Shown here: positions 23,064 through 37,061 of the stretch, in pieces | Layout: each line of letters begins with the position of its first letter | Numbering within the stretch: position 1 is the first letter of the stretch | Source of the DNA: Bathymodiolus brooksi | Taxonomy: Eukaryota > Mollusca > Bivalvia > Mytilida > Modiolidae | Reading direction: 5' to 3' | Length of the DNA stretch: 64,000 nucleotides | NCBI GenBank assembly: GCA_963680875.1 | Contig: OY804582.1 | Location: forward strand, 49,990,646-50,054,645 | Made by a program: the position numbers and the translations under genes | The notes under the pieces: generated by a model | What the model saw: only the letters and a program-made list of their open reading frames with translations | Databases searched by the model: none | What the model was told of the DNA's origin: nothing

Positions 23064-26000
23064 AAGTTTATCACATTGTGTCAATTTACCGGTGACCTCA
23101 CTAATGCAGACAGCTGTCAGTCTAAGTTTATCACATTGTGTCACTTTACCGGTCACCTCACTAATGCAGACAGCTGTCAGTCTAAGTTTATCACATCGTG
23201 TCAGTTTACCGGTGACCTCACTAATGCAGACAGCTGTCAGTCTAAGTTTATCACATCGTGTCAATTTACTGGTGACCACACTAATGCAGACAGCTGTCAA
23301 TCTAAGTTTATCAAATCGTGTCAGTTTACCGGTCACCTTACTAATGCAGACAGCTGTCAGTCTTAAGTTTATCACTTCGTATGAGTTTACCAGTCACCCC
23401 ACTAATGCAGACAGCTGTCAGTCTAAGTTTATCACATTGTGTCAGTTTACCAGTCACCTCACTAATGCAGACAGCTGTCAGTCTTAAGTTTATCACATCG
23501 TGTCAGTTTACCGGTGACCTTACTAATGCAGCCAGCTGTCATTCTTAAGTTTATCACATCGTGTCACTTTACCGGTGACCTCACTAATGCAGACAGCTGT
23601 CAGTCTAAGTTTATCACATTGTGTCACTTTACCGGTCACCTCACTAATGCAGACAGCTGTCAGTCTAAGTTTATCACATCATGTCAGTTTACCGGTGACC
23701 TCACTAATGCAGACAGCTGTCAGTCTAAGTTTATCACATCGTGTCAATTTACTGGTGACCACACTAATGCAGACAGCTGTCAATCTAAGTTTATCACATC
23801 GTGTCAGTTTACCGGTCACCTTACTAATGCAGACAGCTGTCAGTCTTAAGTTTATCACATCGTATGAGTTTACCAGTCACCTCACTAATGCAGACAGCTG
23901 TCAGTCTAAGTTTATCACATCGTGTCAATTTACCAGACACCTCACTAATACAGACAGCTGTCAGTCTAAGTTTATCACATCTTGTTACTTTACCGGTGAC
24001 CTCACTAATGCAGACAGCTGTCAGTCTAAGTTTATCACATCGTATCAGTTTACCAGTCACCTCACTAATGCAGACAACTGTCAGTCTAAGTTTATCACAT
24101 TGTGTCAGTTTACCAGTCACCTCACTAATGCAGACAGCTGTCAGTCTTAAGTTTATCACATCATGTCAGTTTACCGGTGACCTTACTAATGCAGCCAGCT
24201 GTCAGTCTTAAGTTTATCACATCGTGTCACTTTACCGGTGACCTCACTAATGCAGACAGCTGTCAGTCTAAGTTTATCACATTGTGTCACTTTACCGGTC
24301 ACCTCACTAATGCAGACAGCTGCCAGTCTAAGTTTATCACATCGTGTCAGTTTAACGGTGACCTCACTAATGCAGACAGCTGTCAGTCTAAGTTTATCAA
24401 ATCATGTCAGTTTACCGGTCACCTTACTAATGCAGACAGCTGTCAGTCTTAAGATTATCACTTCGTATGAGTTTACCAGTCACCTCACTAATGCAGACAG
24501 CTGTCAGTCTAAGTTTATCACATTGTGTCAGTTTACCAGTCACCTCACTAATGCAGACAGCTGTCAGTCTTAAGTTTATCACATCGTGTCAGTTTACTGG
24601 TGACCTTACTAATGCAGCCAGCTGTCATTCTTAAGTTTATCACATCGTGTCACTTTACCGGTGACCTCACTAATGCAGACAGCTGTCAGTCTAAGTTTAT
24701 CACATTGTGTCACTTTACCGGTCACCTCACTAATGCAGACAGCTGTCAGTCTAAGTTTATCACATCGTGTCAGTTTACCGGTGACCTCACTAATGCAGAC
24801 AGCTGTCAGTCTAAGTTTATCACATCGTGTCAATTTACTGGTGACCACACTAATGCAGAGAGCTGTCAATCTAAGTTTATCACATCGCGTCAGTTTACCG
24901 GTCACCTTACTAATGCAGACAGCTGTCAGTCTTAAGTTTATCACATCGTATGAGTTTACCAGTCACCTCACTAATGCAGCCAGCTGTCATTCTTAAGTTT
25001 ATCACATCGTGTCACTTTACCGGTGACCTCACTAATGCAGACAGCTGTCAGTCTAAGTTTATCACATTGTGTCACTTTACCGGTCACCTCACTAATGCAG
25101 ACAGCTGTCAGTCTAAGTTTATCACATCGTGTCAGTTTACCGGTGACCTCACTAATGCAGATAGCTGTCAGTCTAAGTTTATCACATCGTGTCAATTTAC
25201 TGGTGACCACACTAATGCAGACAGCTGTTAATCTAAGTTTATCACATCGTGTCAGTTTACCGGTCACCTTACTAATGCAGACAGCTGTCAGTCTTAAGTT
25301 TATCACATCGTATGAGTTTACCAGTCACCTCACTAATGCAGACAGCTGTCAGTCTAAGTTTATCACATCGTGTCAATTTACCAGACACCTCACTAATACA
25401 GACAGCTGTCAGTCTAAGTTTATCACATCTTGTTACTTTACCGGTGACCTCACTAATGCAGACAGCTGTCAGTCTAAGTTTATCACATCGTATCAGTTTA
25501 CCAGTCACCTCACTAATGCAGACAGCTGTCAGTCTAAGTTTATCACATTGTGTCAGTTTACCAGTCACCTCACTAATGCAGACAGCTGTCAGTCTTAAGT
25601 TTATCACATCATGTCAGTTTACCGGTGACCTTACTAATGCAGCCAGCTGTCAGTCTTAAGTTTATCACATCGTGTCACTTTACCGGTGACCTCACTAATG
25701 CAGACAGCTGTCAGTCTAAGTTTATCACATTGTGTCACTTTACCGGTCACCTCACTAATGCAGACAGCTGCCAGTCTAAGTTTATCACATCGTGTCAGTT
25801 TAACGGTGACCTCACTAATGCAGACAGCTGTCAGTCTAAGTTTATCAAATCATGTCAGTTTACCGGTCACCTTACTAATGCAGACAGCTGTCAGTCTTAA
25901 GATTATCACTTCGTATGAGTTTACCAGTCACCTCACTAATGCAGACAGCTGTCAGTCTAAGTTTATCACATTGTGTCAGTTTACCAGTCACCTCACTAAT

Positions 26001-26381
26001 GCAGACAGCTGTCAGTCTTAAGTTTATCACATCGTGTCAGTTTACTGGTGACCTTACTAATGCAGCCAGCTGTCATTCTTAAGTTTATCACATCGTGTCA
26101 CTTTACCGGTGACCTCACTAATGCAGACAGCTGTCAGTCTAAGTTTATCACATTGTGTCACTTTACCGGTCACCTCACTAATGCAGACAGCTGTCAGTCT
26201 AAGTTTATCACATCGTGTCAGTTTACCGGTGACCTCACTAATGCAGACAGCTGTCAGTCTAAGTTTATCACATCGTGTCAATTTACTGGTGACCACACTA
26301 ATGCAGACAGCTGTCAATCTAAGTTTATCACATCGTGTCAGTTTACCGGTCACCTTACTAATGCAGACAGCTGTCAGTCTT
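23064..26381. repeat. D-block D6
   Basis: The partner of D2 without the 301-bp duplication. It contains the 1,448-bp unit 24,150-25,597. The left end of the 6,880-bp unit family lies inside it, at about 25,129. Confidence 0.9.
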
Positions 26382-27120
26382 AAGTTTATCACATCGTATG
26401 AGTTTACCAGTCGCCTCACTAATGCAGACAGCTGTCAGTCTAAGTTTATCACATCGTGTCAATTTACCGGTGACCTCACTAATGCAGACAGCTGTCAGTC
26501 TAAGTTTATCACATCGTATCAGTTTACCAGTCACCTCACTAATACAGACAGCTGTCAGTCTAAGTTTATCACATCGTGTCACTTTACCGGTGACCTCACT
26601 AATGCAGACAGCTGTCAGTCTTAAGTTTATCACATCGTGTCACTTTACCGGTCACCTCACTAATGCAGACAGCTGTCAGTCTTAAGTTTATCACACCGTG
26701 TCACTTTACCGGTCACCTCACTAATGCAGACGACTGTCAGTCTAAGTTTATCACATCGTGTCACTTTACGGGTGACCTCACTAATGCAGACAGCTGTCAG
26801 TCTTAAGTTTATCCCATCGTGTCACTTTACCGGTCACCTCACTAATACAGACAGCTGTCAGTCTAATTTTATCACATCGTGTCACTTTACCAGTCACCTC
26901 ACTAATTCAGACAGCTGTCAATCTAAGTTTATCACATCGTGTCACTTAACCGGTGACCTCACTAATGCAGACAGCTGTCAGTCTAAGTTTATCACATTAT
27001 GTCAGTTTACCGGTCACCTTACTAATGCAGACAGCTGTCAGTCTATGTTTATCACATGGTGTCACTTTACCGGTGACCTTACTAATGCAGACAGCTGTCA
27101 GTCTATGTTTATCACATTGT
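26382..27120. repeat. S-block S7 (truncated)
   Basis: TATGAG...GTCGCC, then one fused monomer (GTGTCAATT joined to GGTGACC) in place of a dimer, then GACGACTGTC, TTATCCCATC, TCTAATTTT and ATGGTG. It switches to D-type sequence inside a TCTATGTTT monomer at about 27,120. No TAATG monomer remains. Confidence 0.9.
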
Positions 27121-29879
27121 GTCACTTTACCGGTCACCTCACTAATGCAGACAGCTGTCAGTCTAAGCTTATCACATCATGTCAGTTTACCGGTGACCTC
27201 ACTAATGCAGACAGCTGTCAGTCTAAGTTTATCACATCGTGTCAATTTACTGGTGACCACACTAATGCAGACAGCTGTCAATCTAAGTTTATCACATCGT
27301 GTCAGTTTACCGGTCACCTTACTAATGCAGACAGCTGTCAGTCTTAAGTTTATCACATCGTATGAGTTTACCAGTCACCTCACTAATGCAGACAGCTGTC
27401 AGTCTAAGTTTATCACATCGTGTCAATTTACCAGACACCTCACTAATACAGACAGCTGTCAGTCTAAGTTTATCACATCTTGTTACTTTACCGGTGACCT
27501 CACTAATGCAGACAGCTGTCAGTCTAAGTTTATCACATCGTATCAGTTTACCAGTCACCTCACTAATGCAGACAACTGTCAGTCTAAGTTTATCACATTG
27601 TGTCAATTTACCAGTCACCTCACTAATGCAGACAGCTGTCAGTCTTAAGTTTATCACATCATGTCAGTTTACCGGTGACCTTACTAATGCAGCCAGCTGT
27701 CAGTCTTAAGTTTATCACATCGTGTCACTTTACCGGTGACCTCACTAATGCAGACAGCTGTCAGTCTAAGTTTATCACATTGTGTCACTTTACCGGTCAC
27801 CTCACTAATGCAGACAGCTGCCAGTCTAAGTTTATCACATCGTGTCAGTTTAACGGTGACCTCACTAATGCAGACAGCTGTCAGTCTAAGTTTATCAAAT
27901 CATGTCAGTTTACCGGTCACCTTACTAATGCAGACAGCTGTCAGTCTTAAGATTATCACTTCGTATGAGTTTACCAGTCACCTCACTAATGCAGACAGCT
28001 GTCAGTCTAAGTTTATCACATTGTGTCAGTTTACCAGTCACCTCACTAATGCAGACAGCTGTCAGTCTTAAGTTTATCACATCGTGTCAGTTTACTGGTG
28101 ACCTTACTAATGCAGCCAGCTGTCATTCTTAAGTTTATCACATCGTGTCACTTTACCGGTGACCTCACTAATGCAGACAGCTGTCAGTCTAAGTTTATCA
28201 CATTGTGTCACTTTACCGGTCACCTCACTAATGCAGACAGCTGTCAGTCTAAGTTTATCACATCGTGTCAGTTTACCGGTGACCTCACTAATGCAGACAG
28301 CTGTCAGTCTAAGTTTATCACATCGTGTCAATTTACAGGTGACCACACTAATGCAGAGAGCTGTCAATCTAAGTTTATCACATCGCGTCAGTTTACCGGT
28401 CACCTTACTAATGCAGACAGCTGTCAGTCTTAAGTTTATCACATCGTATGAGTTTACCAGTCACCTCACTAATGCAGCCAGCTGTCATTCTTAAGTTTAT
28501 CACATCGTGTCACTTTACCGGTGACCTCACTAATGCAGACAGCTGTCAGTCTAAGTTTATCACATTGTGTCACTTTACCGGTCACCTCACTAATGCAGAC
28601 AGCTGTCAGTCTAAGTTTATCACATCGTGTCAGTTTACCGGTGACCTCACTAATGCAGATAGCTGTCAGTCTAAGTTTATCACATCGTGTCAATTTACTG
28701 GTGACCACACTAATGCAGACAGCTGTTAATCTAAGTTTATCACATCGTGTCAGTTTACCGGTCACCTTACTAATGCAGACAGCTGTCAGTCTTAAGTTTA
28801 TCACATCGTATGAGTTTACCAGTCACCTCACTAATGCAGACAGCTGTCAGTCTAAGTTTATCACATCGTGTCAATTTACCAGACACCTCACTAATACAGA
28901 CAGCTGTCAGTCTAAGTTTATCACATCTTGTTACTTTACCGGTGACCTCACTAATGCAGACAGCTGTCAGTCTAAGTTTATCACATCGTATCAGTTTACC
29001 AGTCACCTCACTAATGCAGACAGCTGTCAGTCTAAGTTTATCACATTGTGTCAGTTTACCAGTCACCTCACTAATGCAGACAGCTGTCAGTCTTAAGTTT
29101 ATCACATCATGTCAGTTTACCGGTGACCTTACTAATGCAGCCAGCTGTCAGTCTTAAGTTTATCACATCGTGTCACTTTACCGGTGACCTCACTAATGCA
29201 GACAGCTGTCAGTCTAAGTTTATCACATTGTGTCACTTTATCGGTCACCTCACTAATGCAGACAGCTGCCAGTCTAAGTTTATCACATCGTGTCAGTTTA
29301 ACGGTGACCTCACTAATGCAGACAGCTGTCAGTCTAAGTTTATCAAATCATGTCAGTTTACCGGTCACCTTACTAATGCAGACAGCTGTCAGTCTTAAGA
29401 TTATCACTTCGTATGAGTTTACCAGTCACCTCACTAATGCAGACAGCTGTCAGTCTAAGTTTATCACATTGTGTCAGTTTACCAGTCACCTCACTAATGC
29501 AGACAGCTGTCAGTCTTAAGTTTATCACATCGTGTCAGTTTACTGGTGACCTTACTAATGCAGCCAGCTGTCATTCTTAAGTTTATCACATCGTGTCACT
29601 TTACCGGTGACCTCACTAATGCAGACAGCTGTCAGTCTAAGTTTATCACATTGTGTCACTTTACCGGTCACCTCACTAATGCAGACAGCTGTCAGTCTAA
29701 GTTTATCACATCGTGTCAGTTTACCGGTGACCTCACTAATGCAGACAGCTGTCAGTCTAAGTTTATCACATCGTGTCAATTTACTGGTGACCACACTAAT
29801 GCAGACAGCTGTCAATCTAAGTTTATCACATCGTGTCAGTTTACCGGTCACCTTACTAATGCAGACAGCTGTCAGTCTT
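27121..29879. repeat. D-block D7
   Basis: Starts with a TCTAAGCTTATC monomer (near 27,165; HindIII-type AAGCTT) shared only with D9 and D11. It contains the 1,448-bp unit 27,648-29,095, with TTTACAGGTG near 28,335, and then a TTTATCGG variant near 29,238. Confidence 0.9.
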
Positions 29880-32008
29880 AAGTTTATCACATCGTATGAG
29901 TTTACCAGTCGCCTCACTAATGCAGACAGCTGTCAGTCTAAGTTTATCACATCGTGTCAATTTACCAGTCACCTCACTAATACAGACAGCTGTAAGTCTA
30001 AGTTTATCACATCTTGTCACTTTACCGGTGACCTCACTAATGCAGACAGCTGTCAGTCTAAGTTTATCACATCGTATCAGTTTACCAGTCACCTCACTAA
30101 TACAGACAGCTGTCAGTCTAAGTTTATCACATCGTGTCACTTTACCGGTGACCTCACTAATGCAGACAGCTGTCAGTCTTAAGTTTATCACATCGTGTCA
30201 CTTTACCGGTCACCTCACTAATGCAGACAGCTGTCAGTCTTAAGTTTATCACACCGTGTCACTTTACCGGTCACCTCACTAATGCAGACGACTGTCAGTC
30301 TAAGTTTATCACATCGTGTCACTTTACGGGTGACCTCACTAATGCAGACAGCTGTCAGTCTTAAGTTTATCCCATCGTGTCACTTTACCGGTCACCTCAC
30401 TAATACAGACAGCTGTCAGTCTAATTTTATCACATCGTGTCACTTTACCAGTCACCTCACTAATTCAGACAGCTGTCAATCTAAGTTTATCACATCGTGT
30501 CACTTAACCGGTAACCTCACTAATGCAGACAGCTGTCAGTCTAAGTTTATCACATTATGTCAGTTTACCGGTCACCTTACTAATGCAGACAGCTGTCAGT
30601 CTATGTTTATCACATGGTGTCACTTTACCGGTGACCTTACTAATGCAGACAGCTGTCAGTCTATGTTTATCACATTGTTTCACTTTACCGGTGACCTCAC
30701 TAATGCAGACAGCTGTCAGTCTAAGTTTATCACATCGTGTCACTTTACCGGTGACCTCACTAATGCAGACAGTTGTCAGTCTAAGTTTATAACATTGTGT
30801 CAGTTTACCAGTCTCCTCACTAATGCAGACAGCTGTCAGTCTAAGTTTATCACATCGTGTCAGTTTACCAGTCACCTCACTAATGTAATGCAGACAGTTG
30901 TTAGTCTAAGTTTATCACATCATGTCAGTTTACTGGTCACCTCACTAATGCAGACAGCTGTCAGTCTAAGTTTATCACATTGTGTCAGTTTACCAGTCAC
31001 CTCACTAATGCAGACAGCTGTCAGTCTAAGTTTATCACATTGTGTCAGTTTACCGGTCACCTTACTAATGCAGACAGCTGTCAGTCTAAGTTTATCACAA
31101 CATGTCAGTTTACTGGTCACCTCACTAATGCAGGCAGCTGTCAGTCTAAGTTTATCACATCGTGTCAGTTTACCAGTCACCTTACTAATTCAGACAGCTG
31201 TCAGTCTAAGTTTATCACATCGTGTCAGTTTACCAGTCACCTAACTAATGCAGACAGCTGTCAGTCTAAGTTTATCACATTCGTGTCAGTTTACCGGTCA
31301 CCTCACTAATTCAGACAGCTGTCAGTCTAAGTTTATCACATCGTGTCACTTTACCAGTCACCTCACTAATTCAGACAGCTGTCAGTCTAAGTTTATCACA
31401 TCGTGTCACTTAACCGGTGACCTCACTAATGCAGACAGCTGTCAGTCTAAGTTTATCACATTGTGTCACTTTACCAGTCACCTCACTAATGCAGACAGCT
31501 GTCAGTCTAACTTTATCACATCGTGTCACTTTACCAGTCACCTCACTAATTCAGACATCTGTCAGTCTAAGTTTATCACATCGTGTCACTTAACCGGTGA
31601 CCTCACTAATGCAGACAGCTGTCAGTCTAAGTTTATCACATTATGTCAGTTTACCGGTCACCTTACTAATGCAGACAGCTGTCAGTCTATGTTTATCACA
31701 TTGTTTCACTTTACCGGTGACCTCACTAATGCAGACAGCTGTCAGTCTAAGTTTATCACATCATGTCACTTTACCGGTGACCTCACTAATGCAGACAGTT
31801 GTCAGTCTAAGTTTATAACATTGTGTCAGTTTACCAGTCTCCTCACTAATGCAGACAGCTGTCAGTCTAAGTTTATCACATCGTGTCAGTTTACTGGTCA
31901 CCTCACTAATGCAGATAGCTGTCAGTCTAAGTTTATCACATTGTGTCAGTTTACCAGTCACCTCACTAATGTAATGCAGACAGTTGTTAGTCTTAAGTTT
32001 ATCACATC
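29880..32008. repeat. S-block S8 (long, tail removed)
   Basis: One dimer, GACGACTGTC, TTATCCCATC, GGTAACC (near 30,511), TAATG duplications (30,885 and 31,971) and ATTCGTG (31,279). It is cut just after the second TAATG monomer and fused to D8, so the TCTACGTTT section is absent. Confidence 0.9.
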
Positions 32009-33261
32009 GTGTCAGTTTACCGGTGACCTCACTAATGCAGATAGCTGTCAGTCTAAGTTTATCACATCGTGTCAATTTACTGGTGACCACACTAATGCAG
32101 ACAGCTGTTAATCTAAGTTTATCACATCGTGTCAGTTTACCGGTCACCTTACTAATGCAGACAGCTGTCAGTCTTAAGTTTATCACATCGTATGAGTTTA
32201 CCAGTCACCTCACTAATGCAGACAGCTGTCAGTCTAAGTTTATCACATCGTGTCAATTTACCAGACACCTCACTAATACAGACAGCTGTCAGTCTAAGTT
32301 TATCACATCTTGTTACTTTACCGGTGACCTCACTAATGCAGACAGCTGTCAGTCTAAGTTTATCACATCGTATCAGTTTACCAGTCACCTCACTAATGCA
32401 GACAGCTGTCAGTCTAAGTTTATCACATTGTGTCAGTTTACCAGTCACCTCACTAATGCAGACAGCTGTCAGTCTTAAGTTTATCACATCATGTCAGTTT
32501 ACCGGTGACCTTACTAATGCAGCCAGCTGTCAGTCTTAAGTTTATCACATCGTGTCACTTTACCGGTGACCTCACTAATGCAGACAGCTGTCAGTCTAAG
32601 TTTATCACATTGTGTCACTTTACCGGTCACCTCACTAATGCAGACAGCTGCCAGTCTAAGTTTATCACATCGTGTCAGTTTAACGGTGACCTCACTAATG
32701 CAGACAGCTGTCAGTCTAAGTTTATCAAATCATGTCAGTTTACCGGTCACCTTACTAATGCAGACAGCTGTCAGTCTTAAGATTATCACTTCGTATGAGT
32801 TTACCAGTCACCTCACTAATGCAGACAGCTGTCAGTCTAAGTTTATCACATTGTGTCAGTTTACCAGTCACCTCACTAATGCAGACAGCTGTCAGTCTTA
32901 AGTTTATCACATCGTGTCAGTTTACTGGTGACCTTACTAATGCAGCCAGCTGTCATTCTTAAGTTTATCACATCGTGTCACTTTACCGGTGACCTCACTA
33001 ATGCAGACAGCTGTCAGTCTAAGTTTATCACATTGTGTCACTTTACCGGTCACCTCACTAATGCAGACAGCTGTCAGTCTAAGTTTATCACATCGTGTCA
33101 GTTTACCGGTGACCTCACTAATGCAGACAGCTGTCAGTCTAAGTTTATCACATCGTGTCAATTTACTGGTGACCACACTAATGCAGACAGCTGTCAATCT
33201 AAGTTTATCACATCGTGTCAGTTTACCGGTCACCTTACTAATGCAGACAGCTGTCAGTCTT
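32009..33261. repeat. D-block D8
   Basis: Opens with the GATAGC and TGTTAATCT monomers that normally sit inside a 1,448-bp unit, and has one GCAGCC/CAGTCTT monomer (32,519). It matches 25,129-26,381 at an offset of 6,880. Confidence 0.9.
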
Positions 33262-34000
33262 AAGTTTATCACATCGTATGAGTTTACCAGTCGCCTCACT
33301 AATGCAGACAGCTGTCAGTCTAAGTTTATCACATCGTGTCAATTTACCGGTGACCTCACTAATGCAGACAGCTGTCAGTCTAAGTTTATCACATCGTATC
33401 AGTTTACCAGTCACCTCACTAATACAGACAGCTGTCAGTCTAAGTTTATCACATCGTGTCACTTTACCGGTGACCTCACTAATGCAGACAGCTGTCAGTC
33501 TTAAGTTTATCACATCGTGTCACTTTACCGGTCACCTCACTAATGCAGACAGCTGTCAGTCTTAAGTTTATCACACCGTGTCACTTTACCGGTCACCTCA
33601 CTAATGCAGACGACTGTCAGTCTAAGTTTATCACATCGTGTCACTTTACGGGTGACCTCACTAATGCAGACAGCTGTCAGTCTTAAGTTTATCCCATCGT
33701 GTCACTTTACCGGTCACCTCACTAATACAGACAGCTGTCAGTCTAATTTTATCACATCGTGTCACTTTACCAGTCACCTCACTAATTCAGACAGCTGTCA
33801 ATCTAAGTTTATCACATCGTGTCACTTAACCGGTGACCTCACTAATGCAGACAGCTGTCAGTCTAAGTTTATCACATTATGTCAGTTTACCGGTCACCTT
33901 ACTAATGCAGACAGCTGTCAGTCTATGTTTATCACATGGTGTCACTTTACCGGTGACCTTACTAATGCAGACAGCTGTCAGTCTATGTTTATCACATTGT
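33262..34000. repeat. S-block S9 (truncated)
   Basis: A copy of S7 at an offset of 6,880, with the same fused monomer and the same switch to D-type sequence at about 34,000. Confidence 0.9.
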
Positions 34001-34256
34001 GTCACTTTACCGGTCACCTCACTAATGCAGACAGCTGTCAGTCTAAGCTTATCACATCATGTCAGTTTACCGGTGACCTCACTAATGCAGACAGCTGTCA
34101 GTCTAAGTTTATCACATCGTGTCAATTTACTGGTGACCACACTAATGCAGACAGCTGTCAATCTAAGTTTATCACATCGTGTCAGTTTACCGGTCACCTT
34201 ACTAATGCAGACAGCTGTCAGTCTTAAGTTTATCACATCGTATGAGTTTACCAGTC

Positions 34257-36790
34257 ACCTCACTAATGCAGACAGCTGTCAGTCTAAGTTTATCACATCG
34301 TGTCAATTTACCAGACACCTCACTAATACAGACAGCTGTCAGTCTAAGTTTATCACATCTTGTTACTTTACCGGTGACCTCACTAATGCAGACAGCTGTC
34401 AGTCTAAGTTTATCACATCGTATCAGTTTACCAGTCACCTCACTAATGCAGACAACTGTCAGTCTAAGTTTATCACATTGTGTCAGTTTACCAGTCACCT
34501 CACTAATGCAGACAGCTGTCAGTCTTAAGTTTATCACATCATGTCAGTTTACCGGTGACCTTACTAATGCAGCCAGCTGTCAGTCTTAAGTTTATCACAT
34601 CGTGTCACTTTACCGGTGACCTCACTAATGCAGACAGCTGTCAGTCTAAGTTTATCACATTGTGTCACTTTACCGGTCACCTCACTAATGCAGACAGCTG
34701 CCAGTCTAAGTTTATCACATCGTGTCAGTTTAACGGTGACCTCACTAATGCAGACAGCTGTCAGTCTAAGTTTATCAAATCATGTCAGTTTACCGGTCAC
34801 CTTACTAATGCAGACAGCTGTCAGTCTTAAGATTATCACTTCGTATGAGTTTACCAGTCACCTCACTAATGCAGACAGCTGTCAGTCTAAGTTTATCACA
34901 TTGTGTCAGTTTACCAGTCACCTCACTAATGCAGACAGCTGTCAGTCTTAAGTTTATCACATCGTGTCAGTTTACTGGTGACCTTACTAATGCAGCCAGC
35001 TGTCATTCTTAAGTTTATCACATCGTGTCACTTTACCGGTGACCTCACTAATGCAGACAGCTGTCAGTCTAAGTTTATCACATTGTGTCACTTTACCGGT
35101 CACCTCACTAATGCAGACAGCTGTCAGTCTAAGTTTATCACATCGTGTCAGTTTACCGGTGACCTCACTAATGCAGACAGCTGTCAGTCTAAGTTTATCA
35201 CATCGTGTCAATTTACAGGTGACCACACTAATGCAGAGAGCTGTCAATCTAAGTTTATCACATCGCGTCAGTTTACCGGTCACCTTACTAATGCAGACAG
35301 CTGTCAGTCTTAAGTTTATCACATCGTATGAGTTTACCAGTCACCTCACTAATGCAGCCAGCTGTCATTCTTAAGTTTATCACATCGTGTCACTTTACCG
35401 GTGACCTCACTAATGCAGACAGCTGTCAGTCTAAGTTTATCACATTGTGTCACTTTACCGGTCACCTCACTAATGCAGACAGCTGTCAGTCTAAGTTTAT
35501 CACATCGTGTCAGTTTACCGGTGACCTCACTAATGCAGATAGCTGTCAGTCTAAGTTTATCACATCGTGTCAATTTACTGGTGACCACACTAATGCAGAC
35601 AGCTGTTAATCTAAGTTTATCACATCGTGTCAGTTTACCGGTCACCTTACTAATGCAGACAGCTGTCAGTCTTAAGTTTATCACATCGTATGAGTTTACC
35701 AGTCACCTCACTAATGCAGACAGCTGTCAGTCTAAGTTTATCACATCGTGTCAATTTACCAGACACCTCACTAATACAGACAGCTGTCAGTCTAAGTTTA
35801 TCACATCTTGTTACTTTACCGGTGACCTCACTAATGCAGACAGCTGTCAGTCTAAGTTTATCACATCGTATCAGTTTACCAGTCACCTCACTAATGCAGA
35901 CAGCTGTCAGTCTAAGTTTATCACATTGTGTCAGTTTACCAGTCACCTCACTAATGCAGACAGCTGTCAGTCTTAAGTTTATCACATCATGTCAGTTTAC
36001 CGGTGACCTTACTAATGCAGCCAGCTGTCAGTCTTAAGTTTATCACATCGTGTCACTTTACCGGTGACCTCACTAATGCAGACAGCTGTCAGTCTAAGTT
36101 TATCACATTGTGTCACTTTATCGGTCACCTCACTAATGCAGACAGCTGCCAGTCTAAGTTTATCACATCGTGTCAGTTTAACGGTGACCTCACTAATGCA
36201 GACAGCTGTCAGTCTAAGTTTATCAAATCATGTCAGTTTACCGGTCACCTTACTAATGCAGACAGCTGTCAGTCTTAAGATTATCACTTCGTATGAGTTT
36301 ACCAGTCACCTCACTAATGCAGACAGCTGTCAGTCTAAGTTTATCACATTGTGTCAGTTTACCAGTCACCTCACTAATGCAGACAGCTGTCAGTCTTAAG
36401 TTTATCACATCGTGTCAGTTTACTGGTGACCTTACTAATGCAGCCAGCTGTCATTCTTAAGTTTATCACATCGTGTCACTTTACCGGTGACCTCACTAAT
36501 GCAGACAGCTGTCAGTCTAAGTTTATCACATTGTGTCACTTTACCGGTCACCTCACTAATGCAGACAGCTGTCAGTCTAAGTTTATCACATCGTGTCAGT
36601 TTACCGGTGACCTCACTAATGCAGACAGCTGTCAGTCTAAGTTTATCACATCGTGTCAATTTACTGGTGACCACACTAATGCAGACAGCTGTCAATCTAA
36701 GTTTATCACATCGTGTCAGTTTACCGGTCACCTTACTAATGCAGACAGCTGTCAGTCTTAAGTTTATCACATCGTATGAGTTTACCAGTC
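34257..36790. repeat. 2,534-bp internal duplication, copy 1
   Basis: Seven 362-bp subunits, repeated at 36,791-39,324. The right junction falls in a TATGAGTTTACCAGTC segment, where D-block (followed by ACC) and S-block (followed by GCC) sequences are identical. This is the expected product of unequal exchange between the two monomer types. Confidence 0.88.
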
Positions 36791-37061
36791 ACCTCACTAA
36801 TGCAGACAGCTGTCAGTCTAAGTTTATCACATCGTGTCAATTTACCAGACACCTCACTAATACAGACAGCTGTCAGTCTAAGTTTATCACATCTTGTTAC
36901 TTTACCGGTGACCTCACTAATGCAGACAGCTGTCAGTCTAAGTTTATCACATCGTATCAGTTTACCAGTCACCTCACTAATGCAGACAACTGTCAGTCTA
37001 AGTTTATCACATTGTGTCAGTTTACCAGTCACCTCACTAATGCAGACAGCTGTCAGTCTTA
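35976..37061. repeat. 1,086-bp HOR unit (18 monomers)
   Basis: Three 362-bp subunits in place of four. It lacks the duplicated GCAGCC subunit of the 1,448-bp unit. It sits at the end of the extra 2,534-bp segment of the middle 6,880-type unit (1,448 + 1,086 = 2,534). Confidence 0.88.

Larger units (their letters stand above)
15758..26866. repeat. Superrepeat copy B
   Basis: This is the second copy of 1-11,530. It is 421 bp shorter, which is fully explained by 60 + 301 + 60 bp of whole-monomer differences. Substitutions against copy A that I could see are GCAGCCTGC near 16,348, TACCGG for TACTGG near 17,714, TTAAGTTT for TTATGTTT near 21,247, and TAATGGAG near 21,534. The near identity over 11 kb implies very recent duplication, strong conversion, or an assembly duplicate. 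Confidence 0.93.
25129..32008. repeat. 6,880-bp HOR unit 1
   Basis: The unit runs from a D-type GATAGC monomer, through a D-block, a short S-block (S7), a D-block with two 1,448-type units and a long S-block (S8), to the second TAATG monomer. That monomer is fused directly to the next unit. The fusion at about 32,008 joins GTTAGTCTTAAGTTTATC to a D-type GTGTCAG monomer. Units 2 and 3 begin at the same place. Confidence 0.9.
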
